DNA of 19,377 nt from Sphingomonas sp. (GCA_030824725.1 JAPJRE010000025.1:1-19377); one strand, 5' to 3'. Positions 1-7,106 are shown, counted from the first letter of the stretch. Notes: a model not told the origin generated them from the letters alone. Made by a program: numbers and translations.

Positions 1-100
1 GGGGGAGGGGGGCAGGCGCGGAGGGCGCTGGCGCCGCCGCCTCCGCCGCGGCTTCCTCGGCGAGCAGATCGGCGAGATAGTCTTTCTGGGTACGTGCCAC
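1..100 (-). CDS. ParB/RepB-like partition protein, N-terminal fragment (runs off window)
   Basis: Only the first 33 codons are inside the window. Reading starts at a GTG (98-100 on the minus strand) with an AGAAGG-type ribosome binding site and an in-frame TGA two codons upstream, so the start is well fixed. The visible peptide begins MARTQKDYLADLLAEE and continues as an Ala/Pro-rich linker. It lies 34 nt downstream of the ParA-type gene on the same strand, the position a parB or repB gene normally occupies in a partition operon. The product would be the centromere-binding partner of the ATPase. No diagnostic ParB domain is visible in so short a piece, so the name rests mainly on context. Confidence 0.55.
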   Translation of the reverse strand, partial: MARTQKDYLADLLAEEAAAEAAAPAPSAPAPLP

Positions 101-134
101 GGTTCAGCCCTTCTGCCCGGTTGCGGCGGTGCGT

Positions 135-1334
135 TCAGGCCGCTTCATTGACGACATCCTCTTCGCTGGCGGGCGCGACCCGGCCCCAGTTGCGGCGGAC
201 CAGCGCCTCGACCTGGCCGAGCGCCTCGTCGAGATTGGCCTTGCAGCGCTTGTGGGTGCGGGCGGTGCCGATCGGGCGATCCAGCTCGTAGATCGTCATC
301 ATCCGCATCGCGGCATGGCTGATCTCGGCCGATTCGAGGATCGGCACGGGCAGCAGCGCCGGCCCGAACGCCTGCTCCATGATCTGGCGGACCATCGCAT
401 GGCTGGGATCGTTGCCGTCGAACTTGGAACACATCAGCCGGACGAAGTCATAGCGGACATCGATGCCCGCCTCGGTCAGCTGGTGGAGCACCTGGTCCAT
501 CATCGACAGGAACTGGACGGTGGAGCAGAAGTCCGGCGTGGTCGCCGCCAGCGGCACCAGCAGCGCGTTGGCCGCCTGCATCACCGCGAGGCTGATTGTG
601 CCCAGCGCGGGCGGCGGATCGAGGATCACCACGTCATAGTCGCGGGCGAGATCGTTGAGCCCAGCCTTGAGCTTGCGGAAGCGCGTCGCGAGGATCGAGC
701 CGCCATCGGCACCGGCTGCTGCCAGCTCATATTCCACGTCGAACAGCTCGAGGTTCGACGGGATCAGGTCGACATTGGGCCAGGGCGTCTTCTTCACCGC
801 ATAGAGCAGGTCGGCCTGGGTCGGGTCGATCGAGAGATAGGGGTAGAGCGTCTCTTCGCGCGTGATGTTGAAATGTGGGTTGAAGCCGAACAGCGTCGTG
901 GTGGTCGCCTGGCTGTCGCAATCGACGACGAGCACCCGGTAGCCCTGTACCGCGAAATAATGGGCGAGATGGGTGGTGACCGTCGACTTGCCGACGCCGC
1001 CCTTGAAGTTCTGCACGGCGATGATCGCGGGCACGTCGAGCGGCGCGCGGGCAGGGGAGGCGCCGAGCACCTGCCGCATGTTGAGCAGTTCTTCCACCGT
1101 ATAGCCGGGGCGCCGGCCGTTTTCGCTGGGCGGGGGCGGGGGAAGGCGCCCATCGTCCTCGGCCATGCGGATGCGGTTGGTCGAGCAGCCGAGCAGCTGC
1201 GCCGCCTCGGCAATGCCGAAGCGGACATGGAGTCCCTTGCGGCTTTCAGGTAGAAACGCCTTGCGACGCAGTCGCTCGATCATGCGCTCGCCGGCATCGG
1301 CAAGCTCGCTGATCCGTTCGATGTCTGAATGCAT
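135..1334 (-). CDS. ParA/RepA-type plasmid partition ATPase
   Basis: This is a 399-aa protein that would position replicon copies by ATP-dependent binding to nucleoid DNA. An N-terminal MerR-like helix-turn-helix (about residues 38-65, FGIAEAAQLLGCSTNRIR) is followed by a deviant Walker A, KGGVGKST (about 111-118), a DCDSQ motif (about 138-142) and a Walker B region VVILDPPP (about 235-242). An N-terminal HTH plus this length fits type Ia ParA and the RepA proteins of RepABC replicons, which also repress their own promoter. The ATG at 1334 is preferred because GAGG lies 5 nt upstream. An ATG at 1376 and a TTG at 1394 are in frame but lack good ribosome binding sites. A ParB-like gene follows. 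Family assignment is secure; plasmid or chromid location is inferred. Confidence 0.9.
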   Translation of the reverse strand: MHSDIERISELADAGERMIERLRRKAFLPESRKGLHVRFGIAEAAQLLGCSTNRIRMAEDDGRLPPPPPSENGRRPGYTVEELLNMRQVLGASPARAPLDVPAIIAVQNFKGGVGKSTVTTHLAHYFAVQGYRVLVVDCDSQATTTTLFGFNPHFNITREETLYPYLSIDPTQADLLYAVKKTPWPNVDLIPSNLELFDVEYELAAAGADGGSILATRFRKLKAGLNDLARDYDVVILDPPPALGTISLAVMQAANALLVPLAATTPDFCSTVQFLSMMDQVLHQLTEAGIDVRYDFVRLMCSKFDGNDPSHAMVRQIMEQAFGPALLPVPILESAEISHAAMRMMTIYELDRPIGTARTHKRCKANLDEALGQVEALVRRNWGRVAPASEEDVVNEAA

Positions 1335-1439
1335 TCCTGCCTCGCCCCGCGTGGTTGAATGAGTGTCGCGCTGCATATGCACGATTTCGTTCAAACCGGC
1401 AAGATGAGCGCCAGATTTGACCTGCGTGCTTGCCGCAAC

Positions 1440-1468
1440 TTGCTCAGATCGACTCTGAAGACTATATT
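1440..1468 (+). promoter_or_regulatory. Predicted sigma70-type promoter of the toxin-antitoxin operon
   Basis: TTGCTC (1440-1445) and TATATT (1463-1468) are separated by exactly 17 nt, placing the transcription start near 1475, about 20 nt before the antitoxin ATG. The element lies in the divergent gap between the parA-like gene and the antitoxin. Confidence 0.6.
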
Positions 1469-1484
1469 CGGACCATTATCGGTC
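1444..1484. promoter_or_regulatory. Candidate operator: two inverted repeats over the toxin-antitoxin promoter
   Basis: TCAGA-TCGAC-TCTGA (1444-1458) is a perfect inverted repeat between the predicted -35 and -10. A second, GACC-ATTATC-GGTC (1471-1484), sits at the predicted start site. Phd/YefM antitoxins, usually in complex with toxin, autorepress at short palindromes in this position. RepA-type ATPases also bind upstream of their own gene, so which protein uses these sites is open. Confidence 0.4.
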
Positions 1485-1494
1485 TGAGGGCGGT

Positions 1495-1776
1495 ATGCGC
1501 TACACGGAACAGGTCAAGCCGGTCAGCTATCTAAAGGCCAATGCGGCGGACGTGCTGCGCGCGCTGTCTGAGGGGGCGGGGCCGATGGTGATTACCCAGA
1601 ATGGCGAGGCGCGCGCGGTACTGCAGGATGTCGCCAGCTATCAGGACACACAGGAGACGCTGGCGCTGCTCAAGCTGCTGGCGCTCGGCACGCACGATGT
1701 GGAAGCCGGGCGAATCACGCCGGCGCGCGCGGCGATTGAGCGGCTGCGCAAGGGCGGGGACGACGCCGCTGCATGA
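1495..1776 (+). CDS. Type II antitoxin, Phd/YefM family
   Basis: The 93-aa protein has the usual Phd/YefM layout. An N-terminal DNA-binding part (VKPVSYLKANAADVLRALSEGAGPMVITQNGEARAVL) is followed by a more polar C-terminal tail expected to wrap the toxin. It would neutralise the downstream toxin and repress the operon. The ATG at 1495 has GAGGG 4 nt upstream. The gene overlaps the toxin start by 4 nt (ATGA), typical of translational coupling in such modules. Its location next to a partition operon suggests a role in replicon maintenance, which is inference. Confidence 0.88.
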   Translation: MRYTEQVKPVSYLKANAADVLRALSEGAGPMVITQNGEARAVLQDVASYQDTQETLALLKLLALGTHDVEAGRITPARAAIERLRKGGDDAAA

Positions 1777-2105
1777 GCGGCCGCTACACGGTCTATCTCA
1801 CCGCCGGCGCCGAAGCCGATCTCGCCGACATTCATGGCTGGATCGCCGCCAACCGCTCGGCCGAACAGGCCGAAGCCTTTCTCGATGCGATGCTGGTCAA
1901 GGTCGACAGCCTCGAGCGTTTCCCCGAGCGCGGCAGCGTGCCGAGCGAACTCGACGCTCTCGGCATCCGGGACTTTCGCCAGCTGGTGGTGCCGCCCTAT
2001 CGGCTGATCTACCGCGTGATCGTCGATCACGTGTTCGTGTTTCTCATCGCCGACGGTCGTCGCGACTTCCAGGCGCTACTGGAGCGCCGCCTGCTTTCGG
2101 CCTGA
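1773..2105 (+). CDS. Type II toxin, ParE/RelE superfamily
   Basis: The 110-aa protein has the ParE/RelE pattern: an N-terminal strand followed by a long helix (ADLADIHGWIAANRSAEQAEAFLDAMLVKVDSL), a central P-E-R-G turn, and a C-terminal strand set (FRQLVVPPYRLIYRVIVDHVFVFLIADGRRD). ParE members poison DNA gyrase and RelE members cleave mRNA on the ribosome. The antitoxin type and the Tyr-Arg-Leu-Ile-Tyr-Arg strand favour ParE-like, but sequence alone does not settle the target. The start overlaps the antitoxin stop (ATGA). The gene ends 7 nt from the convergent LuxR-type gene, and no terminator is seen between them. Confidence 0.87.
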   Translation: MSGRYTVYLTAGAEADLADIHGWIAANRSAEQAEAFLDAMLVKVDSLERFPERGSVPSELDALGIRDFRQLVVPPYRLIYRVIVDHVFVFLIADGRRDFQALLERRLLSA

Positions 2106-2112
2106 GCCGGGT

Positions 2113-2370
2113 TCAGCCGTGCGACCAGCCGAACTGGCCAGCGACGATTGCGGCCTGGGTGCGGTTGCGGACGTTGAGCTTGCGCATCACCGCGGTCATG
2201 TGGACCTTCACCGTCGCTTCGGCCATGCCGAGCTCATAGGCGATCTGCTTGTTGAGCAGCCCCGAATGGACGCAGCGCAGCACCTGCATCTGCGTGGGCG
2301 TGAGGCGCGGCGGTGCCGCGATCTCGGCGCCGATGCGTTCAACCTGCTGTGCTTGAGTCGCGGCTTGCAT
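2113..2370 (-). CDS. Stand-alone LuxR/GerE-type HTH transcriptional regulator
   Basis: This is an 85-aa protein that is almost entirely a GerE domain: LTPTQMQVLRCVHSGLLNKQIAYELGMAEATVKVHMTAVMRKLNVRNRTQAAIVA. Usual LuxR-family response regulators carry a receiver or autoinducer domain before this (total about 200-250 aa), and here there is none. The ATG at 2370 is chosen because GGGAGG sits 6 nt upstream. An ATG at 2376 directly abuts that GGAGG, and an upstream extension to 2463 has no support. It may be a small autonomous regulator like GerE, or the remnant of a receiver-HTH protein. Its targets cannot be told from the sequence. Confidence 0.8.
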   Translation of the reverse strand: MQAATQAQQVERIGAEIAAPPRLTPTQMQVLRCVHSGLLNKQIAYELGMAEATVKVHMTAVMRKLNVRNRTQAAIVAGQFGWSHG

Positions 2371-2417
2371 GCCCATCCTCCCAACCGATCCGTTTTCCGA
2401 GGCAGTGCCTCCAGATT

Positions 2418-2431
2418 CGTTAACGTTAACG
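2418..2431. promoter_or_regulatory. Perfect 14-bp palindrome CGTTAACGTTAACG upstream of the LuxR-type gene
   Basis: The sequence equals its own reverse complement and is also a tandem of TTAACG. It stands out as AT-rich in a GC-rich setting, overlaps the predicted -10/start region of the small LuxR-type gene and lies 48 nt ahead of its start codon. An operator is the simplest reading, and autoregulation is possible. Confidence 0.4.
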
Positions 2432-2457
2432 TAGGCGAACTTGTAAGACAGGTTCAA
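2428..2457 (-). promoter_or_regulatory. Possible promoter of the small LuxR-type gene
   Basis: On the minus strand TTGAAC (2457 to 2452) and TACGTT (2433 to 2428) are 18 nt apart. This puts the start site near 2421, about 50 nt before the ATG at 2370. The -10 match is weak. Confidence 0.3.
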
Positions 2458-2572
2458 GTGCAAATTTGCCGTACGGGCCGCATCAGATCGTTTCGGTTGG
2501 CAATTCGGCCGGCTTGCGCCTAGAACCTGTCCGATAAGTCACCGCCGACATCCGGCAGGCAAGGGGAGGCGC

Positions 2573-2608
2573 ATGGCGGTTGCAGGGGCCCGGAGCGCGG
2601 GGCGGTGA
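2573..2608 (+). CDS. Short upstream reading frame (11 aa) coupled to the gntR start
   Basis: ATG at 2573 opens MAVAGARSAGR and stops at TGA 2606-2608. That stop overlaps the GTG start (2605) of the FadR/GntR-type gene in another frame. The best Shine-Dalgarno of the region, AAGGGGAGG (2561-2569), serves this frame and not the regulator itself, whose own site (GGAG at 2592-2595) is weaker. This suggests translational coupling. A sequencing frameshift that hides a longer N-terminus is the main alternative. Confidence 0.35.
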   Translation: MAVAGARSAGR

Positions 2609-3282
2609 ACCAGCCGCGACTATCCGATCACGCCTATGCGGCGATCGTCGAACTCATCAAGTCGGAGGATCTCGAGGTCGGCGCTCGGCTGCCGTCCGAG
2701 GCGCGACTGGCCGAGATGTGCGGCGTCTCGCGCGCAATCGTCCGCGAGGCGCTGGTGCGGCTGGGCTCGGACGGGATCACCGAGGTGCGGCGCGGCGCCG
2801 GCTCGTTCGTGAAGGGGCGGCCCTCGGAGCGCCTCGCCGCCTTCATGCCGCTTGCCGAACTGCCGGCGACGTTGGGCAGCTACGAGGTGCGCTTCGTGCT
2901 CGAGACCGAAGCCGCGCGGCTCGCCGCCGTGCGGCGCACCGCCGAACAGATGGACGTACTGGAAGCCGCGCTGGCGGACCTGCGCGCGGCGCTCTTGTCG
3001 AGCGCGCCGGCGCATGTCGAGGATCGCGAACTCCACCGCGCGATCGCGGACGCCACCGGCAATCTCGCCTTCCAGCAGGCCTTCGACGCACTCTGGCCGG
3101 ACGTGGAGAAGGTGATGCAGGCCGGGGTCGACATTTCGCGGTCGCGCTCCGCCGAGGTGGTGGCGGTGATGCTCCACGAGCACGAAGTGATTGTCGATTC
3201 GATCCGTGCCCAGGATCCCGAGCGCGCCGCGCTGGCGATGCGCTGGCACCTGGGGGAGGGGCGCCGCCGGCTCATGCCCTGA
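2605..3282 (+). CDS. FadR-subfamily GntR transcriptional regulator (FCD domain)
   Basis: This is a 225-aa regulator. The N-terminal winged helix (about residues 8-70) has the GntR signature GARLPSEARLAEMCGVSRAIVREALVRLGSDG. The C-terminal all-helical FCD domain (about 85-220) holds the usual metal/ligand residues: Asp140-x3-His144, a histidine in LHEHE (191/193) and His215. FCD regulators typically sense small carboxylates such as gluconate, galacturonate or lactate and repress neighbouring catabolic genes. It overlaps convergent gntK by 11 bp at the 3' ends and precedes the pectate-lyase-like gene, so sugar-acid control is a fair inference. Start is GTG 2605, with GGAG 9 nt upstream and overlap with a short upstream frame. 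Confidence 0.87.
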   Translation: MNQPRLSDHAYAAIVELIKSEDLEVGARLPSEARLAEMCGVSRAIVREALVRLGSDGITEVRRGAGSFVKGRPSERLAAFMPLAELPATLGSYEVRFVLETEAARLAAVRRTAEQMDVLEAALADLRAALLSSAPAHVEDRELHRAIADATGNLAFQQAFDALWPDVEKVMQAGVDISRSRSAEVVAVMLHEHEVIVDSIRAQDPERAALAMRWHLGEGRRRLMP

Positions 3283-3817
3283 GCGCAGGCCGCTCCAGAT
3301 AGGCGAGGACGCGGTCGCGCAGCGCCGCGGGCGGCAGCGCCGCGGGCAGGATCAGCACGCCCTCGTCGGGCTGCGGCCGCTCCAGCGTCGCCAGCTGGCT
3401 GTCGAGCAGGCTGGTCGGCATGAAATGGCCCGGCCGCGACGACATGCGGGCGAGGAGCTGGGTGCGCTCCGCCTCCAGCAGCACGAACTGCACCGCGCCG
3501 GGGATCTCGGCGCGCAGCCGGTCGCGATAGACCTGCCGCAGCGCCGAGCAGGCGGCGACCGCGACACCGCAGGTGTCGATCGACGCCGCCGCCGCCGATC
3601 CGATCCGGTCGAGCCAGGGCCAGCGGTCGGCATCGGTGAGCGGGGTGCCATCGCGCATCTTCACCACCGCTTCGGCCGAGTGAAACGCATCGCCCTCCAG
3701 GAATACGCAGCCCAACGACTCGGCGAGCAGCGCACCGAGCGTCGACTTGCCCGAGCCGCTGACCCCCATCACGATCACGGCCGCAGCGGCAGGCGATCGG
3801 GCAGGCAGGTCGGACAT
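3272..3817 (-). CDS. gntK: Gluconokinase
   Basis: The 181-aa cytoplasmic enzyme phosphorylates D-gluconate with ATP to 6-phosphogluconate, feeding the Entner-Doudoroff and pentose phosphate routes. It has the P-loop GVSGSGKST (about residues 18-26) and the signature run GDAFHSAEAVVKMRDGTPLTDADRWPWL. It also carries the ACSALRQVYRDRLR segment and the GHFMPTSLLDSQLATLERP motif near the end, all typical of GntK. ATG 3817 gives the usual family length and has GGAG 10 nt upstream. GTG at 3835 would add six residues and is a possible alternative. The gene is divergent from the beta-helix/propeller gene and convergent with the GntR regulator, so all three probably share control from the 3818-3961 gap. 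Confidence 0.92.
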   Translation of the reverse strand: MSDLPARSPAAAAVIVMGVSGSGKSTLGALLAESLGCVFLEGDAFHSAEAVVKMRDGTPLTDADRWPWLDRIGSAAAASIDTCGVAVAACSALRQVYRDRLRAEIPGAVQFVLLEAERTQLLARMSSRPGHFMPTSLLDSQLATLERPQPDEGVLILPAALPPAALRDRVLAYLERPALRA

Positions 3818-3835
3818 GGGCAAGGCTCCGGACAC

Positions 3836-3896
3836 GAAAGGCAGCCTCGCTTGTGAAAGGCTGCAGCGATGCTGAAAACTACGACCTTGGTCGCAG
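3836..3896. promoter_or_regulatory. Candidate operator cluster between gntK and the pectate-lyase-like gene
   Basis: Two direct repeats GAAAGGC(A/T)GC lie at 3836-3845 and 3855-3864, 19 bp apart. GCAGCC (3841-3846) and GGCTGC (3859-3864) also form an inverted pair. A separate imperfect palindrome, CTaCGACC-TT-GGTCGcAG, spans 3879-3896. This is the shared upstream region of two divergent sugar-acid genes, so binding by the adjacent GntR-type regulator is plausible. No clear sigma70 promoter was picked out. Confidence 0.35.
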
Positions 3897-3961
3897 ATGC
3901 CGGCAGCCCTTCAACGGGTTAGCCCATCCAATCAAGAACTAAGCTTAATATGGGGATGGAT

Positions 3962-6900
3962 ATGCGCTGCTTCCTGGCTGGCCTGCTCGTTGCAACCTCG
4001 CTCACCGCGCCGGCGCTGGCGCAACATGCCTCGGTATTCCCCACCGCCCCGGACGAGCCGCGCGCAGTGACGGTGAAGGCGCGCGGCGACGGGAAGGCCG
4101 ACGACACGGCGGCGATCCAGAAGGCGCTGGACGAGGCGCGCGACGCCTCACGGCACGGCATCGTCTTCCTCCCCTCGGGCCGCTACCGGATCAGCCGCAC
4201 ATTGGTCGTGCCGGCAGGCGTGCGCGTCTACGGCGTCGGGCGGACGCGGCCGACGATCCTGCTCGGCGCCAGCACGCCCGGCTTCCAGCAGGGCGTCTCG
4301 ACGATGATCGTGTTCGGCGGCGACGACCAATATGCGGTCGGCAAGGTGCCGGTGCCGGTTCCCAACATCGTGCCGCGCGAGAAGATCGTCCGCGACGCCA
4401 ATTCGGGCACCTTCTATTCCTCGATGAGCAATGTCGACATCGAGATCGCGGAAGGCAATCCGGCAGCGGCCGGCGTGCGCTTCCGCATGGCGCAGCATGC
4501 CTTTCTCAGCCACATGGAGTTCCGTCTCGGCAGCGCGTTCGCCGGGGTCTATCAGGCCGGCAACGTGATCGAGAAGGTTGCGTTCAAGGGCGGCCGCTAC
4601 GGCATCGTCACCGAAAAGACCTCGCCCGCCTGGCAGTTCACGCTGATCGACGCGCAGTTCGACGGCCAGCGCGAGGCGGCGATCCGCGAGCATGAGGTGG
4701 ACCTGACGCTGGTCAACGTCGCGATCCGCGACACGCCGGTGGGGATCGATATCGACCGCGGCTATTCGGACTCGCTGTGGGGCAAGGACGTGCGGTTCGA
4801 GCGCGTGTCCAAGGCGGCGGTGGTGATCTCCAACGAGGACAGCGCCTTCACGCAAGTCGGCTTCGACAATGCGGTGGCGGTCGACAGCCCGGTCTTCGCC
4901 CGCTTCCGCGACAGCGGCAAGACGGTGGCGGGGAAGGGTAGGGCGTACCGCGTCGGCGCCTTCTCCTACGGCCTCAAGGTGCCGAAGCTGGGCGGGATGG
5001 GGACGACCGACCTGCAGGCGGAGATCCAGCCGCTGGCGAGCGCGCCCGCGCGCCGCGAACTGGCGGTGCGCGCGCTGCCGCCGATGGCCGAGTGGGTCAA
5101 TGTCCGCAAGCTGGGGGTGAAGGGCGACGGCACCACCGACGACACCGCCGCACTCCAGAAGGCGATCGACGGCAACCGCGTGCTCTATCTGCCGATCGGC
5201 TTCTACAAGGTGACCGACCGGCTCAAGCTGCGCCCCGATAGCGTGCTGATCGGCCTGCACCCGGCGACCACCCAGCTCTACATCCCCGACGGCAATCCGG
5301 CGCATCGCGGGCTGGGCACCGTGATTCCAATCCTCGAGACGCCGCAGGGCGGTGACAACATCCTCTCCGGCCTCGGCCTGTTCACCGGCCGGGTGAACCC
5401 GCGCGCTTCGGCGGTGCTGTGGCGCTCGGGCGCGAACAGCCTGATGCAGGACGTCAAGATCATGGGCGGCGGCGGGACCCCCACGGCCGACGGCAAGCCG
5501 CTCGGCAGCCTGCAGGGCCGCACCGGCGATCCGGTGGCCGAGGGGCGGTGGGACGCGCAATATCCGAGCATCTGGGTGACCGACAATGGCGGCGGCACCT
5601 TCACCGATGTGTGGAGCCCCAACACTTTCGCCCAGGCCGGCTTCTACGTCACCAACACCAGCACGCCGGGCCATGTCTACGAGATGTCGGTCGAGCATCA
5701 CGTCCGCAACGAGTTCGTGCTCGACAACGTCCAGAACTGGGAGTTCCTGGCGCCGCAGACCGAACAGGAAGTGGGCGACGGGCCCGACGCGGTGTCGCTC
5801 GAGATCCGCAACTCGCGCAATCTCTTGTTCGCCAATTACCATGGCTACCGCGTCACTCGCAGCTACCACCCGGCGAAGAGCGCGGTGAAGCTGTTCAATT
5901 CCTCGGACATCCGCTTCCGCAACGTCCATGTGAACGCCGAGAGCGGCTATGCGGCGTGCGACGACGAGGGCTGCGGCACTTTCCTGCGCGTCAGCAAATA
6001 TCCGTTCGACAATGCGATCGAGGACGTGACGGGCAAACGCCTCGTCCGCGAGCGCGAGTTCGCCCGGCTGGACGTGGGCGCGACCGAGCGGCAGGTGGCG
6101 GAGAAGCCGCTGACGGGCAAGGTCGAGAAGCTGGAGGACGGCTTCTACTCGATCTCGGGCGCGACGGTGGATCCGCAGGGCCGGCTCTACTTCATCGATC
6201 GCCGCTTCCAGCGGATCCAGCGCTGGACCGAGGCCAAGGGGCTGGAGATCATCCGCGATCATGCGCTCGATCCGGTGAACCTGGCGGTCGACGCCTCGGG
6301 CCATCTGCTGGTGCTGTCGTCGCTGGGTCCCAAGGGCGCGGTCTATTCGATCGATCCGGACGGCCCGCGCGACCAGCTCACCCGCATCGAACCGACGCCG
6401 ATCGGCGCCGGCGCGTCGGCCAGGACGCTGCTGCCGGTCAACTGGTGGGCGAACGGCGAATTCCGCGACCAGCTGAACCAGCAGACCTACCAGTTCACCA
6501 CCATGGCCGAGCTGTTCGCCAAGGAAGTTAGCGAACCCAAAGCGCAGGCCTATGTCTCGCCCGACGGCAGCGTCGCGCTGCCGGCCTTCCGGGTCTGGCA
6601 GCAGGGGCCGATCGACCATGTCGGCTGGCGCTGGTCGCACGCGCTCAACGCCAACGGGCTGGTCGGCGGCAAGCAGGGCGAGCGGCTGTTCGTCACCAAC
6701 GGCTCGGAGAACATCACGTATGCCGGCACCGTGGGACCCGCCGGCACGCTCACCAACCTCAAGCCCTTCGCCAATCGCGGCGGCGAGAGCGTGGCGGTGG
6801 CGCCGGACGGGCGGGTCTATGTCGCGAACGGGCAGGTGTTCGTCTACGGCGCCGACGGCAAGGAAGTCGGCCGGATCGATGTGCCCGAGCGGCCGCTCCA

Positions 6901-6976
6901 GATCCTGTTCGGCGGCGCGGACAAGCGCACGCTGTTCATCCTTACCCACCATGCGCTCTACGCCACCCGGCCCTGA
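3962..6976 (+). CDS. Secreted double beta-helix (pectate lyase 3 / GH28-like) protein with C-terminal SMP-30/gluconolactonase-like propeller
   Basis: This 1004-aa exported protein starts with a signal peptide (MRCFLAGLLVATSLTAPALA, then QHA). Two Pectate_lyase_3 modules open with near-identical motifs: VKARGDGKADDTAAIQKALDEA (about residue 38) and VRKLGVKGDGTTDDTAALQKA (about 382), each leading into a right-handed beta-helix. From about residue 725 the pattern changes to propeller blades (GATVDPQGRLYFIDRRFQRIQRW, NLAVDASGHLLVLSS, VAVAPDGRVYVANG) and ends PERPLQILFGGADKRTLFILT, as in SMP-30/gluconolactonase proteins. It probably binds or cleaves a uronate-containing polysaccharide in the periplasm or outside, but catalytic residues were not identified. 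ATG 3962 has GGGGA upstream; ATGs at 3950 and 3956 are in frame. Gluconokinase is divergent and a TonB receptor follows. Confidence 0.82.
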   Translation: MRCFLAGLLVATSLTAPALAQHASVFPTAPDEPRAVTVKARGDGKADDTAAIQKALDEARDASRHGIVFLPSGRYRISRTLVVPAGVRVYGVGRTRPTILLGASTPGFQQGVSTMIVFGGDDQYAVGKVPVPVPNIVPREKIVRDANSGTFYSSMSNVDIEIAEGNPAAAGVRFRMAQHAFLSHMEFRLGSAFAGVYQAGNVIEKVAFKGGRYGIVTEKTSPAWQFTLIDAQFDGQREAAIREHEVDLTLVNVAIRDTPVGIDIDRGYSDSLWGKDVRFERVSKAAVVISNEDSAFTQVGFDNAVAVDSPVFARFRDSGKTVAGKGRAYRVGAFSYGLKVPKLGGMGTTDLQAEIQPLASAPARRELAVRALPPMAEWVNVRKLGVKGDGTTDDTAALQKAIDGNRVLYLPIGFYKVTDRLKLRPDSVLIGLHPATTQLYIPDGNPAHRGLGTVIPILETPQGGDNILSGLGLFTGRVNPRASAVLWRSGANSLMQDVKIMGGGGTPTADGKPLGSLQGRTGDPVAEGRWDAQYPSIWVTDNGGGTFTDVWSPNTFAQAGFYVTNTSTPGHVYEMSVEHHVRNEFVLDNVQNWEFLAPQTEQEVGDGPDAVSLEIRNSRNLLFANYHGYRVTRSYHPAKSAVKLFNSSDIRFRNVHVNAESGYAACDDEGCGTFLRVSKYPFDNAIEDVTGKRLVREREFARLDVGATERQVAEKPLTGKVEKLEDGFYSISGATVDPQGRLYFIDRRFQRIQRWTEAKGLEIIRDHALDPVNLAVDASGHLLVLSSLGPKGAVYSIDPDGPRDQLTRIEPTPIGAGASARTLLPVNWWANGEFRDQLNQQTYQFTTMAELFAKEVSEPKAQAYVSPDGSVALPAFRVWQQGPIDHVGWRWSHALNANGLVGGKQGERLFVTNGSENITYAGTVGPAGTLTNLKPFANRGGESVAVAPDGRVYVANGQVFVYGADGKEVGRIDVPERPLQILFGGADKRTLFILTHHALYATRP

Positions 6977-7005
6977 GCGGCCCCGAGCGGTTCGCGCGCA
7001 TCTAC

Positions 7006-7022
7006 CACCTATGTCGTAGGTG
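7006..7022. promoter_or_regulatory. Inverted repeat CACCTA-tgtcg-TAGGTG upstream of the TonB receptor
   Basis: Perfect 6-bp arms with a 5-nt spacer lie 85 nt before the receptor start codon. There is no T-tract after it, so an operator is more likely than a terminator. A second, looser pair TTATC/GATAA (7056-7060 and 7072-7076) lies closer to the gene. The repeat does not match the palindrome upstream of gntK, so the binding protein is unknown. Confidence 0.35.
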
Positions 7023-7106
7023 CCTGCGGGCCTCGGCAGGTCTAGCGTCGCAACATTATCGACACGGGTCAGATAACACCCGGAAAACATTGGAGGGGTT
7101 CGTCGC

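Noticed and set aside
129..1253. 374-codon plus-strand frame across the parA-like gene
   Set aside because: A shadow of the ParA frame, which has Walker motifs and a sound start. The plus-strand product is His/Arg-rich without family features.
1395..1494. RepABC-type parS centromere (GTT-N4-GC-N4-AAC form)
   Set aside because: No sequence fitting that form was found in the gap; the inverted repeats present are different.
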